From an uncultured Fidelibacterota bacterium (GTDB lineage Bacteria; Marinisomatota; Marinisomatia; Marinisomatales; TCS55): a DNA stretch of 8,396 nucleotides. Below the pieces are notes generated by a model. It made no database searches, was not told the origin of the DNA, and worked only from the letters and a program-made list of their open reading frames with translations. Each line of letters starts with the position of its first letter. The stretch's first letter is position 1. The translations under genes and the position numbers were made by a program. The DNA lies in contig CAJWTA010000047.1 of the NCBI GenBank assembly GCA_913046805.1, positions 1 to 8,396 on the forward strand, in the 5' to 3' direction. Positions 1-6,696 of the stretch are shown one piece after another.

Positions 1-1923
1 GCATACGGGACTTTTATTTTAATAGCTATGTTTTGGCTAGTTCTTATAAGGAGCTACTTTAATCTAAGTTTTTATAAACCTTTGAAAAAAATATACTCAT
101 CGATTGAAAAAAGGCGAGCGCAAAGACAGTTAATTTCTGACGATATTAAAGCCGAAAAAGAGAAAAAAGAGCATACGCAGAATTTATTGAATAAAATTGA
201 AGGCCAAAGAAAAGCAGACCCTTTAACAGATCAACCGCTTCAAGATTCAGTTTCAGAATTAGCTCAGCCAAAAGAATTTAAAATCGATAATGATATTGAT
301 TCAGCCGAAACTAAAAAAAATAAAATTGAAATAGATTCGGGTATAAATGATGAATCTAAAATTGATGAATCTTTACCTGGTGATAATGATGGCATTGGCA
401 AAATAGAGGTAGAAGAAATGATCGAGGAAGAGGAAATTGATCTTGATACCGTTGAGGACAGAATAGCAGCCAAAAAGGAGTTTCTTCTCCCTTCCCCCGA
501 ACTTTTAACAAACCCTGTAAGCATTCAAAGCGGTATCAGCAAAGACGAGCTTGTTGATCGTGCAAATTTCCTTCAACAATCTCTAGAAACATTTGGTGTA
601 ATTGGTAAAGTAGTAAATGTTAGCCCAGGACCTGTGATTACATTGTTTGAAGTTGAGCCTGCTGAAGGTGTTCGCGTAAATAAGTTTGTAGCTCTTTCAG
701 ATGATTTAGCTCGCGTAATGGAGGCGAGTAGGGTTAGAGTAATAGCCCCCATTCCTGGGAAATCATCAGTCGGAATTGAAATCCCAAATCGTAACCCTGA
801 TATGGTTTATTTCAAATCAGTAATTAACTCAGAAAAATTTGCTAAATCAGAATCAAAATTAACTTTAGCTATTGGTAAGTCAACCAATGGCGAAATTGCG
901 ACTTTGGATTTAGCTCAAATGCCCCATCTTTTAATAGCTGGCACGACAGGATCTGGTAAATCTGTCTGTATGAACACAATACTTGCGAGTATACTATACC
1001 AAGCTTCTCCTGATGAAGTAAAGTTTGTAATAGTTGATCCCAAAAAAGTTGAAATGGCAGTATATAAAGACCTTTCAAAATACCATTTATTAAAAATTGA
1101 AGATATTGATGAACCAATAATAACTACACCAGAAAATGCTGTGATCGCGCTGAGAGCAGTAGAAAAAGAGATGGGAAAAAGATATGATATTCTAGCTGAT
1201 GCAGGAGTAAGAAATATAGCAGAATATAATAAGAAGCAACCAGCTGATAGCATAATGCCTTTTATCGTTGTTCTTATTGATGAATTAGCTGATTTGATGA
1301 TGTTGAATGCAAAGGAAGTCGAGGCACCAATTGCAAGACTCACTCAGCTTGCAAGAGCTGTAGGTATTCATTTGGTTGTTGCCACGCAAAGACCATCGGT
1401 AGATGTTATTACAGGTGTAATTAAAGCTAATTTTCCATCAAGAATTGCGTTTCAAGTAGCCACAAAAATAGATTCTAGGACTATTATTGATAGCCCAGGA
1501 GCAGAAAAGCTTATTGGTAAAGGAGATATGCTATATTTAGGTTACGGATCATCTGAGCCTAGCAGGCTTCATAATGCCTTTTTAAGTTTAGATGAGATTC
1601 AGTCATTAATGACGCATATAAACAAACAATCTGAAGCAGACGATCTTGTTTTAGAAAGTCCGATAGAGGTAGCTGGAGCAGGGGGTTTAGTTACTGAAAA
1701 TGGCACTGGAGGTTTTGATGCGCTTTTCGATGATGCTGTTAAATTGGTAGTTATGCATCAACAGGGTTCGATATCTTTAATTCAAAGGCGTTTGAAAGTT
1801 GGCTATTCAAGAGCAGCGAGACTCATTGATGAAATGGAACAAGCAGGGATTGTGGGGGCATTTACTGGAAGCAAAGCGCGTGAAGTTCTTGTCGATGAGT
1901 CCTATTTAGATTCAATTGATTAA
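1..1923 (+). CDS. ftsK: DNA translocase FtsK/SpoIIIE family, 5'-truncated by the window edge
   Basis: Septal, membrane-anchored, ATP-driven DNA pump that clears and aligns chromosome termini during division. The frame is open from base 1 with no stop before the first ATG at 28, and the hydrophobic stretch encoded by about bases 1-60 looks like the last helix of the usual N-terminal membrane domain, so ATG 28 is almost certainly not the start. Residue numbers below count from that ATG. A charged, acidic linker spans about 40-145, much shorter than in E. coli FtsK. The alpha domain follows (about 150-260), then the RecA-like motor with Walker A GTTGSGKS at 305-312, Walker B ending in D418-E419, and the family-typical ATQRPSVDVITG segment. 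The C-terminal gamma winged helix (about 564-627) contains QRRLKVGYSRAARLID, the part that reads KOPS-type polar DNA motifs. The stop is 4 bases before the lolA-like gene. The identification is firm; only the missing N-terminus is unseen. Confidence 0.97.
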   Translation, partial: AYGTFILIAMFWLVLIRSYFNLSFYKPLKKIYSSIEKRRAQRQLISDDIKAEKEKKEHTQNLLNKIEGQRKADPLTDQPLQDSVSELAQPKEFKIDNDIDSAETKKNKIEIDSGINDESKIDESLPGDNDGIGKIEVEEMIEEEEIDLDTVEDRIAAKKEFLLPSPELLTNPVSIQSGISKDELVDRANFLQQSLETFGVIGKVVNVSPGPVITLFEVEPAEGVRVNKFVALSDDLARVMEASRVRVIAPIPGKSSVGIEIPNRNPDMVYFKSVINSEKFAKSESKLTLAIGKSTNGEIATLDLAQMPHLLIAGTTGSGKSVCMNTILASILYQASPDEVKFVIVDPKKVEMAVYKDLSKYHLLKIEDIDEPIITTPENAVIALRAVEKEMGKRYDILADAGVRNIAEYNKKQPADSIMPFIVVLIDELADLMMLNAKEVEAPIARLTQLARAVGIHLVVATQRPSVDVITGVIKANFPSRIAFQVATKIDSRTIIDSPGAEKLIGKGDMLYLGYGSSEPSRLHNAFLSLDEIQSLMTHINKQSEADDLVLESPIEVAGAGGLVTENGTGGFDALFDDAVKLVVMHQQGSISLIQRRLKVGYSRAARLIDEMEQAGIVGAFTGSKAREVLVDESYLDSID

Positions 1924-1927
1924 TTAA

Positions 1928-2506
1928 ATGATATTGAATTTTTTTTTATTTTTGCTTTTTTCTTTTCCACAAAATGAAGATAAAGATTTTTGGTATTCCA
2001 AATTTTTAGCCGCAATGTATTCACACTCTGGTGTCAGCTTTAATGCCCTGATTGACCAAAAACAGTTCGATCTAAACTCATCAATATCTGCCTATGTTGA
2101 AGTTATTGATTCTCTTCATCTATTAATTGAGATTGATGAGGAAACCATTATTTTGTCAGGCGATACCATTCAAACTTATAATAAAAAAACAAATCAGCTC
2201 ATCATTGATAAGCTGATTGATAATGATGTGGGGATATTTTCACTCTTATCTGGAAATATGCGACAAGTAGAAATTATTAACGCAATTTTACATGAAAATA
2301 GTATTCAAATTAATTTCTCGTTTTTTTCTACAGGGTATAATGGATTTATTGAAATCTTAAAATCTGGAAATCCAAAAAGAATGCGATTAAAATTTTCCAG
2401 GGATCAGTATATCGATATCAAAATTAATAATTTCAAGATAGGTGAATTTCAAAAGTATAGCAGTTTTAATCCATCACCAAAAGAAACAATTAATCTTTAT
2501 GAGTAA
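1928..2506 (+). CDS. lolA: LolA-like outer-membrane lipoprotein carrier protein
   Basis: Probable periplasmic chaperone carrying lipoproteins from the inner to the outer membrane. The 192-residue length fits LolA (about 200). Residues 2-13 form a short hydrophobic segment that can act as a signal peptide, but there is no basic residue before it, no clear cleavage site and no lipobox cysteine. The rest is alternating beta-strand sequence with LolA-like features: a GDTIQTYNKKTNQ turn at about 78-90 and FSLLSGN at 104-110. The neighbour is strong support, because lolA directly follows ftsK in many diderm bacteria. ATG 1928 is 4 bases after the ftsK stop with no visible Shine-Dalgarno sequence, so translation is probably coupled to ftsK. 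Similarity is weak at the residue level and partly rests on position; the alternative is another LolA/LolB-fold periplasmic protein. Confidence 0.68.
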   Translation: MILNFFLFLLFSFPQNEDKDFWYSKFLAAMYSHSGVSFNALIDQKQFDLNSSISAYVEVIDSLHLLIEIDEETIILSGDTIQTYNKKTNQLIIDKLIDNDVGIFSLLSGNMRQVEIINAILHENSIQINFSFFSTGYNGFIEILKSGNPKRMRLKFSRDQYIDIKINNFKIGEFQKYSSFNPSPKETINLYE

Positions 2507-3491
2507 GTGGTTAAAATTACTAATTGGGTTTTTTCTTAGTTTTCTGGGCTTATTTTTTTCTTTTCAAAATATCAACTTAAATGATACGATTAAAAGTTTT
2601 GAGTCGATCAACTATATTTGGATATTATGGGCGACAATTCTACTGATTTTTTATACTTATTTAAGATCTATTCGATGGAGAATTTTACTTTTTTCACTCA
2701 AACCGGTATCAGTTAAAGAGCTTTTTGCTTCTAACATGGTTGGTTATTTTGGTAATTCCATTCTACCATTTAAAATGGGTGAAGTTCTTCGAGGTTATGC
2801 AATTTCGAAAAATAACGATTTAAAAACCTCCACTGTTTTAGGATCAATTGTGCTTGAGCGAGTATGTGACCTGGGAGGGCTTGTTATTTTACTTTTGATT
2901 GTTTCTTTGTCTTATTCATTTCCTTATGATGTTGAGCTGTCTTTAATGCTTTCGGTTGTTGTTATTTTATCGGTTTTTGTTTTTTTATGGATTGTTTCTT
3001 TTAAAAAAGAATTGATCATGGAAAAGATTAGGGGCACTCAGTTAACGAACTTTAAATCCGTATTGTCATTTATTAGAGCTCTGAGTTCTTTTACAAAAGG
3101 CTTTTCATTAATTAGTGGAATGAGATCATTTATTTTAGTATCATTTTTAACTATTATGTCTTGGTCCATTCTTTTTTTAGTAACGTATTGCACTCTCGTT
3201 TCATTAAATATTCAAATTAGCACAATTGAGATTGCTGTGATATTACTCCTTACATCGATGGCTATGTCGGTTCCTGCTGCTCCAGGTGCAATAGGGACTC
3301 ATCATTTTGCATCTTTCTACGTAATGAATAATTTAATTGGCTTAAGTAGCGTCGATTCTCAAACATTTGCAATTGTTCTACACGCTGTAAGCTATCTACC
3401 ACTGGTTGCTATTGGGGCCTATTATTTTTTTAAAAGCTCAATACAAATATTTGATGTTTTTGAAAAGGAGCTATCTAATGAAAAAATATGA
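2499..3491 (+). CDS. UPF0104 / LPG-synthase-TM family integral membrane protein (putative lipid or glycolipid flippase-like)
   Basis: Polytopic inner-membrane protein of 330 residues, the usual size for this family (Pfam LPG_synthase_TM, PF03706; relatives are AglD-like proteins and the membrane half of MprF). Hydrophobic segments lie at about 5-22, 39-57, 123-139, 147-167, 208-234, 242-262 and 288-310. Family hallmarks are visible: R57-x-x-RW at 57-61, the NSILPFKMGEVLRGY segment at 86-100, ERVCD at 120-124 and the PAAPGAIGTHH loop at 259-269. The MprF aminoacyl-transferase domain is absent, so it is not a lysyl-PG synthase. I chose ATG 2499 because it places a normal first helix at the N-terminus and overlaps the lolA stop by 8 bases; an upstream GTG at 2442 would add 19 residues inside lolA without a reason. 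The next gene overlaps its end by 14 bases. The substrate cannot be read from sequence; a lipid-linked or envelope substrate is inferred from neighbours. Confidence 0.85.
   Translation: MSKWLKLLIGFFLSFLGLFFSFQNINLNDTIKSFESINYIWILWATILLIFYTYLRSIRWRILLFSLKPVSVKELFASNMVGYFGNSILPFKMGEVLRGYAISKNNDLKTSTVLGSIVLERVCDLGGLVILLLIVSLSYSFPYDVELSLMLSVVVILSVFVFLWIVSFKKELIMEKIRGTQLTNFKSVLSFIRALSSFTKGFSLISGMRSFILVSFLTIMSWSILFLVTYCTLVSLNIQISTIEIAVILLLTSMAMSVPAAPGAIGTHHFASFYVMNNLIGLSSVDSQTFAIVLHAVSYLPLVAIGAYYFFKSSIQIFDVFEKELSNEKI
3465..3470 (+). promoter_or_regulatory. Shine-Dalgarno AAGGAG deciding the gmhB start
   Basis: AAGGAG lies 7 bases before ATG 3478, inside the end of the upstream membrane-protein gene. 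It is the only strong ribosome binding site in the six-gene block and fixes the start at 3478 rather than at the in-frame ATG 3406, which would put 24 extra residues before the HAD motif. Confidence 0.85.
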
Positions 3492-4020
3492 TACAATTTT
3501 TTTGGATAGAGATGGCACGATAAATTTTGATCCAGGATACATCAACTCATTAGAAGATTTTAAGTTTTACGATTTTACTTTTGAAGCTTTAAATAATTTG
3601 AAAAGTTTTTCTGATCGATTTTGTATTATCACAAACCAATCAGGTGTTTCTAGAGGTATTGTTGATCCAGAAAATTTGAGTATAATACATGACTACATTC
3701 TAAAATGTTTTTGTGACCAAGGTTTGAATTTACTTGGAATATATTATTGCACAGATCATCCAGATAATTCAACCAAAAACAGAAAGCCAGGTATTGGTAT
3801 GTTCAAAATGGCTGCTATTGATCATAGCATTAATCTTGAGAGGTCTCTAATGATAGGCGACAATCTTTGCGATATTGAGGCAGCTAATAATTGTAATATG
3901 GATAGCGTACTAGTTTTAACAGGTAAAGGCGAAAAAGCAAAAGATGTGCCAAATATCAAACCTACGTATATTTCAAAAGACCTAATTTCCGTAAGTAAAA
4001 GCCTGATGAGTATCCAGTGA
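3478..4020 (+). CDS. gmhB: HAD-superfamily phosphatase, D-glycero-D-manno-heptose-1,7-bisphosphate 7-phosphatase-like
   Basis: Small (180 residues) class III HAD phosphatase of the GmhB/HisB-N type. In the family it removes the 7-phosphate of heptose 1,7-bisphosphate in the cytoplasm, a step to ADP- or GDP-heptose for LPS core or other glycans. Motif I is DRDGT with nucleophile D10 and acid/base D12; motif II is TNQSG at 52-56 followed by SRG; the substrate-side R102-K103-P104 is kept; motif IV is GD at 127-128 with D132. The zinc loop is unusual: E. coli GmhB has a CxH...CxC cluster, but here only C91 and H94 remain, position 93 is Asp, the second cysteine pair is gone and the loop is shortened. 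Fold and phosphatase class are secure; the substrate is not, and a histidinol-phosphate or other sugar-phosphate phosphatase is possible. It overlaps ddl by 4 bases. Confidence 0.82.
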   Translation: MKKYDTIFLDRDGTINFDPGYINSLEDFKFYDFTFEALNNLKSFSDRFCIITNQSGVSRGIVDPENLSIIHDYILKCFCDQGLNLLGIYYCTDHPDNSTKNRKPGIGMFKMAAIDHSINLERSLMIGDNLCDIEAANNCNMDSVLVLTGKGEKAKDVPNIKPTYISKDLISVSKSLMSIQ

Positions 4021-4919
4021 ATATTGGTCTTTTAGTTGGAGGAGATTCTCCCGAAAGAGATGTTTCTTTGTCCAGCGGAAAGGCTATTCTTAAAGCTTTG
4101 GAATCACTAGGCAACAACGTGATTGTTTTAGACCCTAAAGATGGCATTCATTTACTCGAAGATCAAATTGTTGCTGTAGATTTAATATTTAATGCTCTTC
4201 ACGGTGGGGATGGAGAAAATGGAAATATTGCAGCTTATTTGGAATCTCTTGGAGTTTTGTTTACCGGCTCAGGAAAAGACTCTTCGCGAAACTGCATGGA
4301 TAAAAACATATCAAAAAAAATAGTGAGTGAAAATGAAATAAATACCCCAAAATGGGTACTAAAACAAACATTGCCCAGCGACGATATCATTAAAGATATA
4401 GGGTTTCCAATGGTAGTAAAACCGAATGATCTTGGGAGTACTATCGGGTTGTCAGTTGCAAAAAATTACAAAGAACTCAGTGGCGCATATGACAGCGCAT
4501 TAGAATTTACAGATTCAATTATGTTTGAATCTTTCATTCAAGGAAGAGAGATCACTGTTCCAATTATTGGAGAAAGATCATTTCCAGTTGTTGAAATCAT
4601 TCCTAAAAATGATCTTTATGACTACGAATGCAAGTACACAGCTGGAATGTCAGATTATATTTGCCCTGCAAATATTGATATTGATCTAAGTGATCATATA
4701 AAGAGTGAAGCTTTAAAAATTCATAAATTATTAAATTGCGATCATTATTCCAGGGTGGACTTTCTTTTAGGAGATAAAGATAAACTTTGGTTTTTAGAAA
4801 TCAATACACTCCCTGGAATGACTGAAACTAGTTTGCTTCCAAAGTCGCTAAAAGCCGATGGATATAGTTTTTCGGATGTAATTCAAATGATACTCGATGA
4901 GGCCACTAATAATTCATGA
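4017..4919 (+). CDS. ddl: D-alanine--D-alanine ligase
   Basis: Cytoplasmic ATP-grasp enzyme joining two D-alanines with ATP for the peptidoglycan stem peptide. Length 300 matches the short DdlB-type family. Visible sites: SPERDVSLSSG at 11-21 with E13 for the first D-Ala; HGGDGENG at 62-69 (usually HGxxGEDG, so Asp to Asn at 68); ATP-binding K135 in VVKP; QGREITV at 175-181; YDYECKY at 201-207, whose final Tyr is the residue typical of D-Ala-D-Ala rather than VanA-type D-lactate ligases; R246 and metal-binding D248, E261 and N263 in the RVDF and LEINTLPGMT motifs; SLLPK at 272-276. The start is GTG 4017, giving a GTGA overlap with the gmhB stop and no strong ribosome site, so coupling is likely. 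Nothing points to a damaged enzyme. Confidence 0.96.
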   Translation: MNIGLLVGGDSPERDVSLSSGKAILKALESLGNNVIVLDPKDGIHLLEDQIVAVDLIFNALHGGDGENGNIAAYLESLGVLFTGSGKDSSRNCMDKNISKKIVSENEINTPKWVLKQTLPSDDIIKDIGFPMVVKPNDLGSTIGLSVAKNYKELSGAYDSALEFTDSIMFESFIQGREITVPIIGERSFPVVEIIPKNDLYDYECKYTAGMSDYICPANIDIDLSDHIKSEALKIHKLLNCDHYSRVDFLLGDKDKLWFLEINTLPGMTETSLLPKSLKADGYSFSDVIQMILDEATNNS

Positions 4920-6289
4920 TTAAGTTTTACAACTCACTCACACATCGAAAAGAAGAATTTGTCCCGATTGAAGAAGGAAAAGTTAGTTTTTACACATGTG
5001 GACCAACGGTTTATGATTTTTCTCACATAGGAAACTTTAGAACCTTTCTTTTCGAAGATCTCCTTAAAAGAGTTTTATTGGCTTTCGATTACAAGGTGCA
5101 TCATGTTATGAACATTACGGATGTGGATGATAAGACTATTAAAAAAGCGAACGAAGAAAATAAAGATTTAAAGGAAATCACTGCTAAGTATACGGATGCT
5201 TTTTTAAAAGATTTAAAATCACTTAGAATTTTAGACGCTGATAATTATCCAAGAGCGACAGAACATATCAATGAAATGATTGAAATCATAAAAATTTTAA
5301 TTGAGCGAGAATTTGCTTACGTAACAAAAGAAGGATCTGTTTTTTTTAAAATTTCAAAGTACCCTAATTATGGAAAATTGGTTAATCTATCGAATTCAAA
5401 AACTATTAGTGAAGCTCAGCTTTCCGATGAGTATGATGTAGATAGTTATAATGATTTTGCATTATGGAAGTCCCACAAAAGCGAGGACGGAAAAGTGTTT
5501 TGGGACTCTCCATGGGGCAGAGGAAGACCTGGATGGCATATTGAGTGTTCTGCAATGTCAACTAGGTATCTTGGTGAACACTTTGATATACATTGCGGGG
5601 GTGTAGATAACAAATTTCCGCACCATGAAAATGAACTGGCTCAATCTGTATGTGCGCTAGATTCGTCGTTCGTGAATTTTTGGCTTCATTCAGAGTTTCT
5701 GACAATTGAAGGAAAAAAAATGAGCAAATCCTTGAATAATTTTTACATTATCTCGGACCTTATAGAAAATGGATTCTCTTATGAAGATTTTAGATTTATT
5801 GTACTTAGTGCTCATTACAGGTCAAAAGTAAATTTTAGTCTAAAAAGAAAAAACGAAGCTAAATCAGCAATCAGTCGAATTGAGGAAGTACGACAGCGTC
5901 TTTTAGATGTCACTAAAAATGTATCGCAATTTCTCCCTAAGGAAGCTACTGATTTTAATGAGGCCTTAAAGGATGATTTAGATACACCCAAAGCTCTTGC
6001 AATCTTTTTTAATTGGTTACGTTTGACTAACCAATTAATCGACAAAAAAAGCTTGTCAAAAGATCAAGCTGAAATGGGGAATGCTTTTATTAATCATTTT
6101 GACTCGATCTTTGCTATTTTAGATGGTGAATACAAGCTGCCAGAAGAAATACAATCACTGGTGAACCGTAGACAAAATTACAGAAACAATAAAGAATGGG
6201 AAAAGTCAGACATCATAAGAGACAAATTACTTTCTTTAGGTTGGAAGCTGAAAGATACCCCTTCTGGTACAAAAGTGATAAAAATATAG
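4916..6289 (+). CDS. cysS: Cysteinyl-tRNA synthetase
   Basis: Class I aminoacyl-tRNA synthetase charging tRNA-Cys in the cytoplasm; 457 residues, close to the usual length of about 460. The catalytic HIGN motif is at 37-40 and KMSKS at 268-272. The zinc site that recognises the cysteine thiol is complete: C28 in YTCGPTVY, C211, H236 and E240. The GWHIECSAMS and DIHCGGVDNKFPHHENE blocks are family signatures. The C-terminal part (about 310-457) is the DALR and anticodon-binding region, ending in the typical sD-iRd-L-lGw pattern. ATG 4916 overlaps the ddl stop as ATGA; only a weak GAGG 13 bases upstream could serve as a ribosome site. It is the last gene of the block, and no clear intrinsic terminator follows. 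Its placement with envelope genes has no functional logic visible in the sequence. Confidence 0.98.
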   Translation: MIKFYNSLTHRKEEFVPIEEGKVSFYTCGPTVYDFSHIGNFRTFLFEDLLKRVLLAFDYKVHHVMNITDVDDKTIKKANEENKDLKEITAKYTDAFLKDLKSLRILDADNYPRATEHINEMIEIIKILIEREFAYVTKEGSVFFKISKYPNYGKLVNLSNSKTISEAQLSDEYDVDSYNDFALWKSHKSEDGKVFWDSPWGRGRPGWHIECSAMSTRYLGEHFDIHCGGVDNKFPHHENELAQSVCALDSSFVNFWLHSEFLTIEGKKMSKSLNNFYIISDLIENGFSYEDFRFIVLSAHYRSKVNFSLKRKNEAKSAISRIEEVRQRLLDVTKNVSQFLPKEATDFNEALKDDLDTPKALAIFFNWLRLTNQLIDKKSLSKDQAEMGNAFINHFDSIFAILDGEYKLPEEIQSLVNRRQNYRNNKEWEKSDIIRDKLLSLGWKLKDTPSGTKVIKI

Positions 6290-6375
6290 TTACAAATTAT
6301 TTTCCCCTTTCCTTATAAAAATCGTTGAAACTGTAGTAATTATTAATTAATTTTATAGGCTTTTTTCGATATTAT

Positions 6376-6404
6376 TGTAGCTCGGTGTGTTCTTTCGAGC
6401 TATG
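6376..6404 (+). other. Inverted repeat / hairpin after cysS
   Basis: TAGCTCG (6378-6384) pairs perfectly with CGAGCTA (6396-6402) around an 11-base loop, and two G-T wobbles can extend it to 9 pairs. There is no T-run after it, so it is not a standard terminator. It could be a weak transcript 3'-end structure, a regulator site, or chance. Confidence 0.45.
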
Positions 6405-6420
6405 TAAATCGATTCGCTAT

Positions 6421-6449
6421 TTGAATTTGTTTTGCAATAATAACAGAAT
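6421..6449 (+). promoter_or_regulatory. Candidate sigma70-type promoter for the tRNA-tuf operon (weak)
   Basis: TTGAAT (6421-6426) is followed after 17 bases by CAGAAT (6444-6449), 4 of 6 matches to TATAAT. The second repeat copy gives a similar weak pair, TTGAAT (6449-6454) and GATGAT (6471-6476), spaced by 16. Neither is convincing alone; position just before a tRNA operon is the main support. Confidence 0.25.
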
Positions 6450-6461
6450 TGAATCTGTTTT
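6421..6461 (+). repeat. Pair of 13-base direct repeats upstream of the tRNA operon
   Basis: TTGAATTTGTTTT at 6421-6433 recurs as TTGAATCTGTTTT at 6449-6461, 12 of 13 bases identical, with a 28-base period. Both copies begin with a -35-like TTGAAT and sit 34-74 bases before the first tRNA, which suggests a duplicated promoter element or a protein-binding site. Confidence 0.55.
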
Positions 6462-6466
6462 ATTGT
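6434..6466 (+). other. Imperfect hairpin 28 bases before tRNA-Thr(UGU)
   Basis: CAATAA (6435-6440) and AACAGA (6442-6447) pair with TCTGTT (6454-6459) and TTATTG (6460-6465) around a 6-base loop, leaving only T6441 bulged: 12 Watson-Crick pairs, plus a G-T at the base. It overlaps the direct repeats, so it could be an operator, a pre-tRNA leader processing structure, or a weak terminator without the usual trailing T-run. Confidence 0.45.
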
Positions 6467-6494
6467 ATGAGATGATGAGAGTTAAATCCGACTT

Positions 6495-6567
6495 GCCGGT
6501 GTAGCTCAGTTGGTAGAGCAGCTGATTTGTAATCAGCAGGTCGGGGGTTCGAGTCCCTTCGCCGGCT
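6495..6567 (+). tRNA. trnT(ugu): tRNA-Thr, anticodon UGU
   Basis: The cloverleaf folds fully: acceptor GCCGGTG pairs with CGCCGGC (one T-G wobble), the D arm is GCTC-AGTTGGTA-GAGC, the anticodon stem is GCTGA/TCAGC with anticodon TGT at 6528-6530, and the T arm GGGGG-TTCGAGT-CCCTT closes with two wobbles. Discriminator T73 is typical of bacterial tRNA-Thr. The 3' CCA is not encoded. It is first in a Thr-Tyr-Gly-Thr cluster and corresponds in position to E. coli thrU. Confidence 0.97.
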
Positions 6568-6609
6568 CAGATGTAATTTTTTTAAGTTGTATTTCTTAAT
6601 AATCACATC

Positions 6610-6692
6610 GGGGACATGGCCGAGCGGTCAAAGGCAGCAGACTGTAAATCTGCCGACGTACGTCTACGGAGGTTCGAATCCTTCTGTCCCCA
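6610..6692 (+). tRNA. trnY(gua): tRNA-Tyr, anticodon GUA
   Basis: Type II tRNA of 83 bases. Acceptor GGGGACA pairs with TGTCCCC, discriminator A73; anticodon stem GCAGA/TCTGC holds GTA at 6644-6646. The long variable arm (6654-6667) has its own small stem GAC/GTC, as bacterial tRNA-Tyr should. T arm is GGAGG-TTCGAAT-CCTTC. No encoded CCA. Only 4 bases separate it from tRNA-Gly, so both must be cut from one precursor. It corresponds to E. coli tyrU. Confidence 0.97.
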
Positions 6693-6696
6693 CATT

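Larger units (their letters stand above)
6290..6494. other. Non-coding spacer between the envelope operon and the tRNA-tuf operon
   Basis: This 205-base AT-rich spacer holds no plausible gene in any frame. It contains two hairpin-capable inverted repeats and a pair of 13-base direct repeats, listed separately. There is no GC-rich hairpin followed by a T-run, so the cysS transcript either ends by another mechanism or reads through into the tRNAs. As the only gap of this size in the window it is the expected site of the tRNA-tuf promoter. Confidence 0.7.

Noticed and set aside
264..524. Open frame on the - strand inside ftsK
   Set aside because: It is the antisense of the acidic FtsK linker, serine-rich low complexity, with no family resemblance.
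869..1343. Two open frames on the - strand opposite the FtsK motor domain
   Set aside because: The + strand here encodes Walker A and B motifs of FtsK without interruption; the antisense frames show no domain.
2191..2230. AATCAGC/GCTGATT and ATCATT/AATGAT inverted repeats within the lolA-like gene
   Set aside because: Short, within coding sequence, and explained by the repeated codons for the similar peptides IIDK and LIDN.
2442..2498. Upstream GTG start for the membrane protein
   Set aside because: It would add a polar 19-residue leader inside lolA; ATG 2499 gives a standard first helix and a compact overlap with the lolA stop.
2870..2882. GGGAGGGC as a KOPS-like FtsK loading motif
   Set aside because: It does not match GGGNAGGG, the recognition motif of this organism is unknown, and a single G-rich octamer within a coding region means nothing.
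3406..3477. Upstream ATG start for the HAD phosphatase
   Set aside because: The AAGGAG site precedes ATG 3478, and family members begin a few residues before the DxDGT motif.
6466..6494. Small open frames before the first tRNA as a leader peptide
   Set aside because: The frames are shorter than about 12 codons, run into the tRNA or stop at once, and lack a ribosome site.
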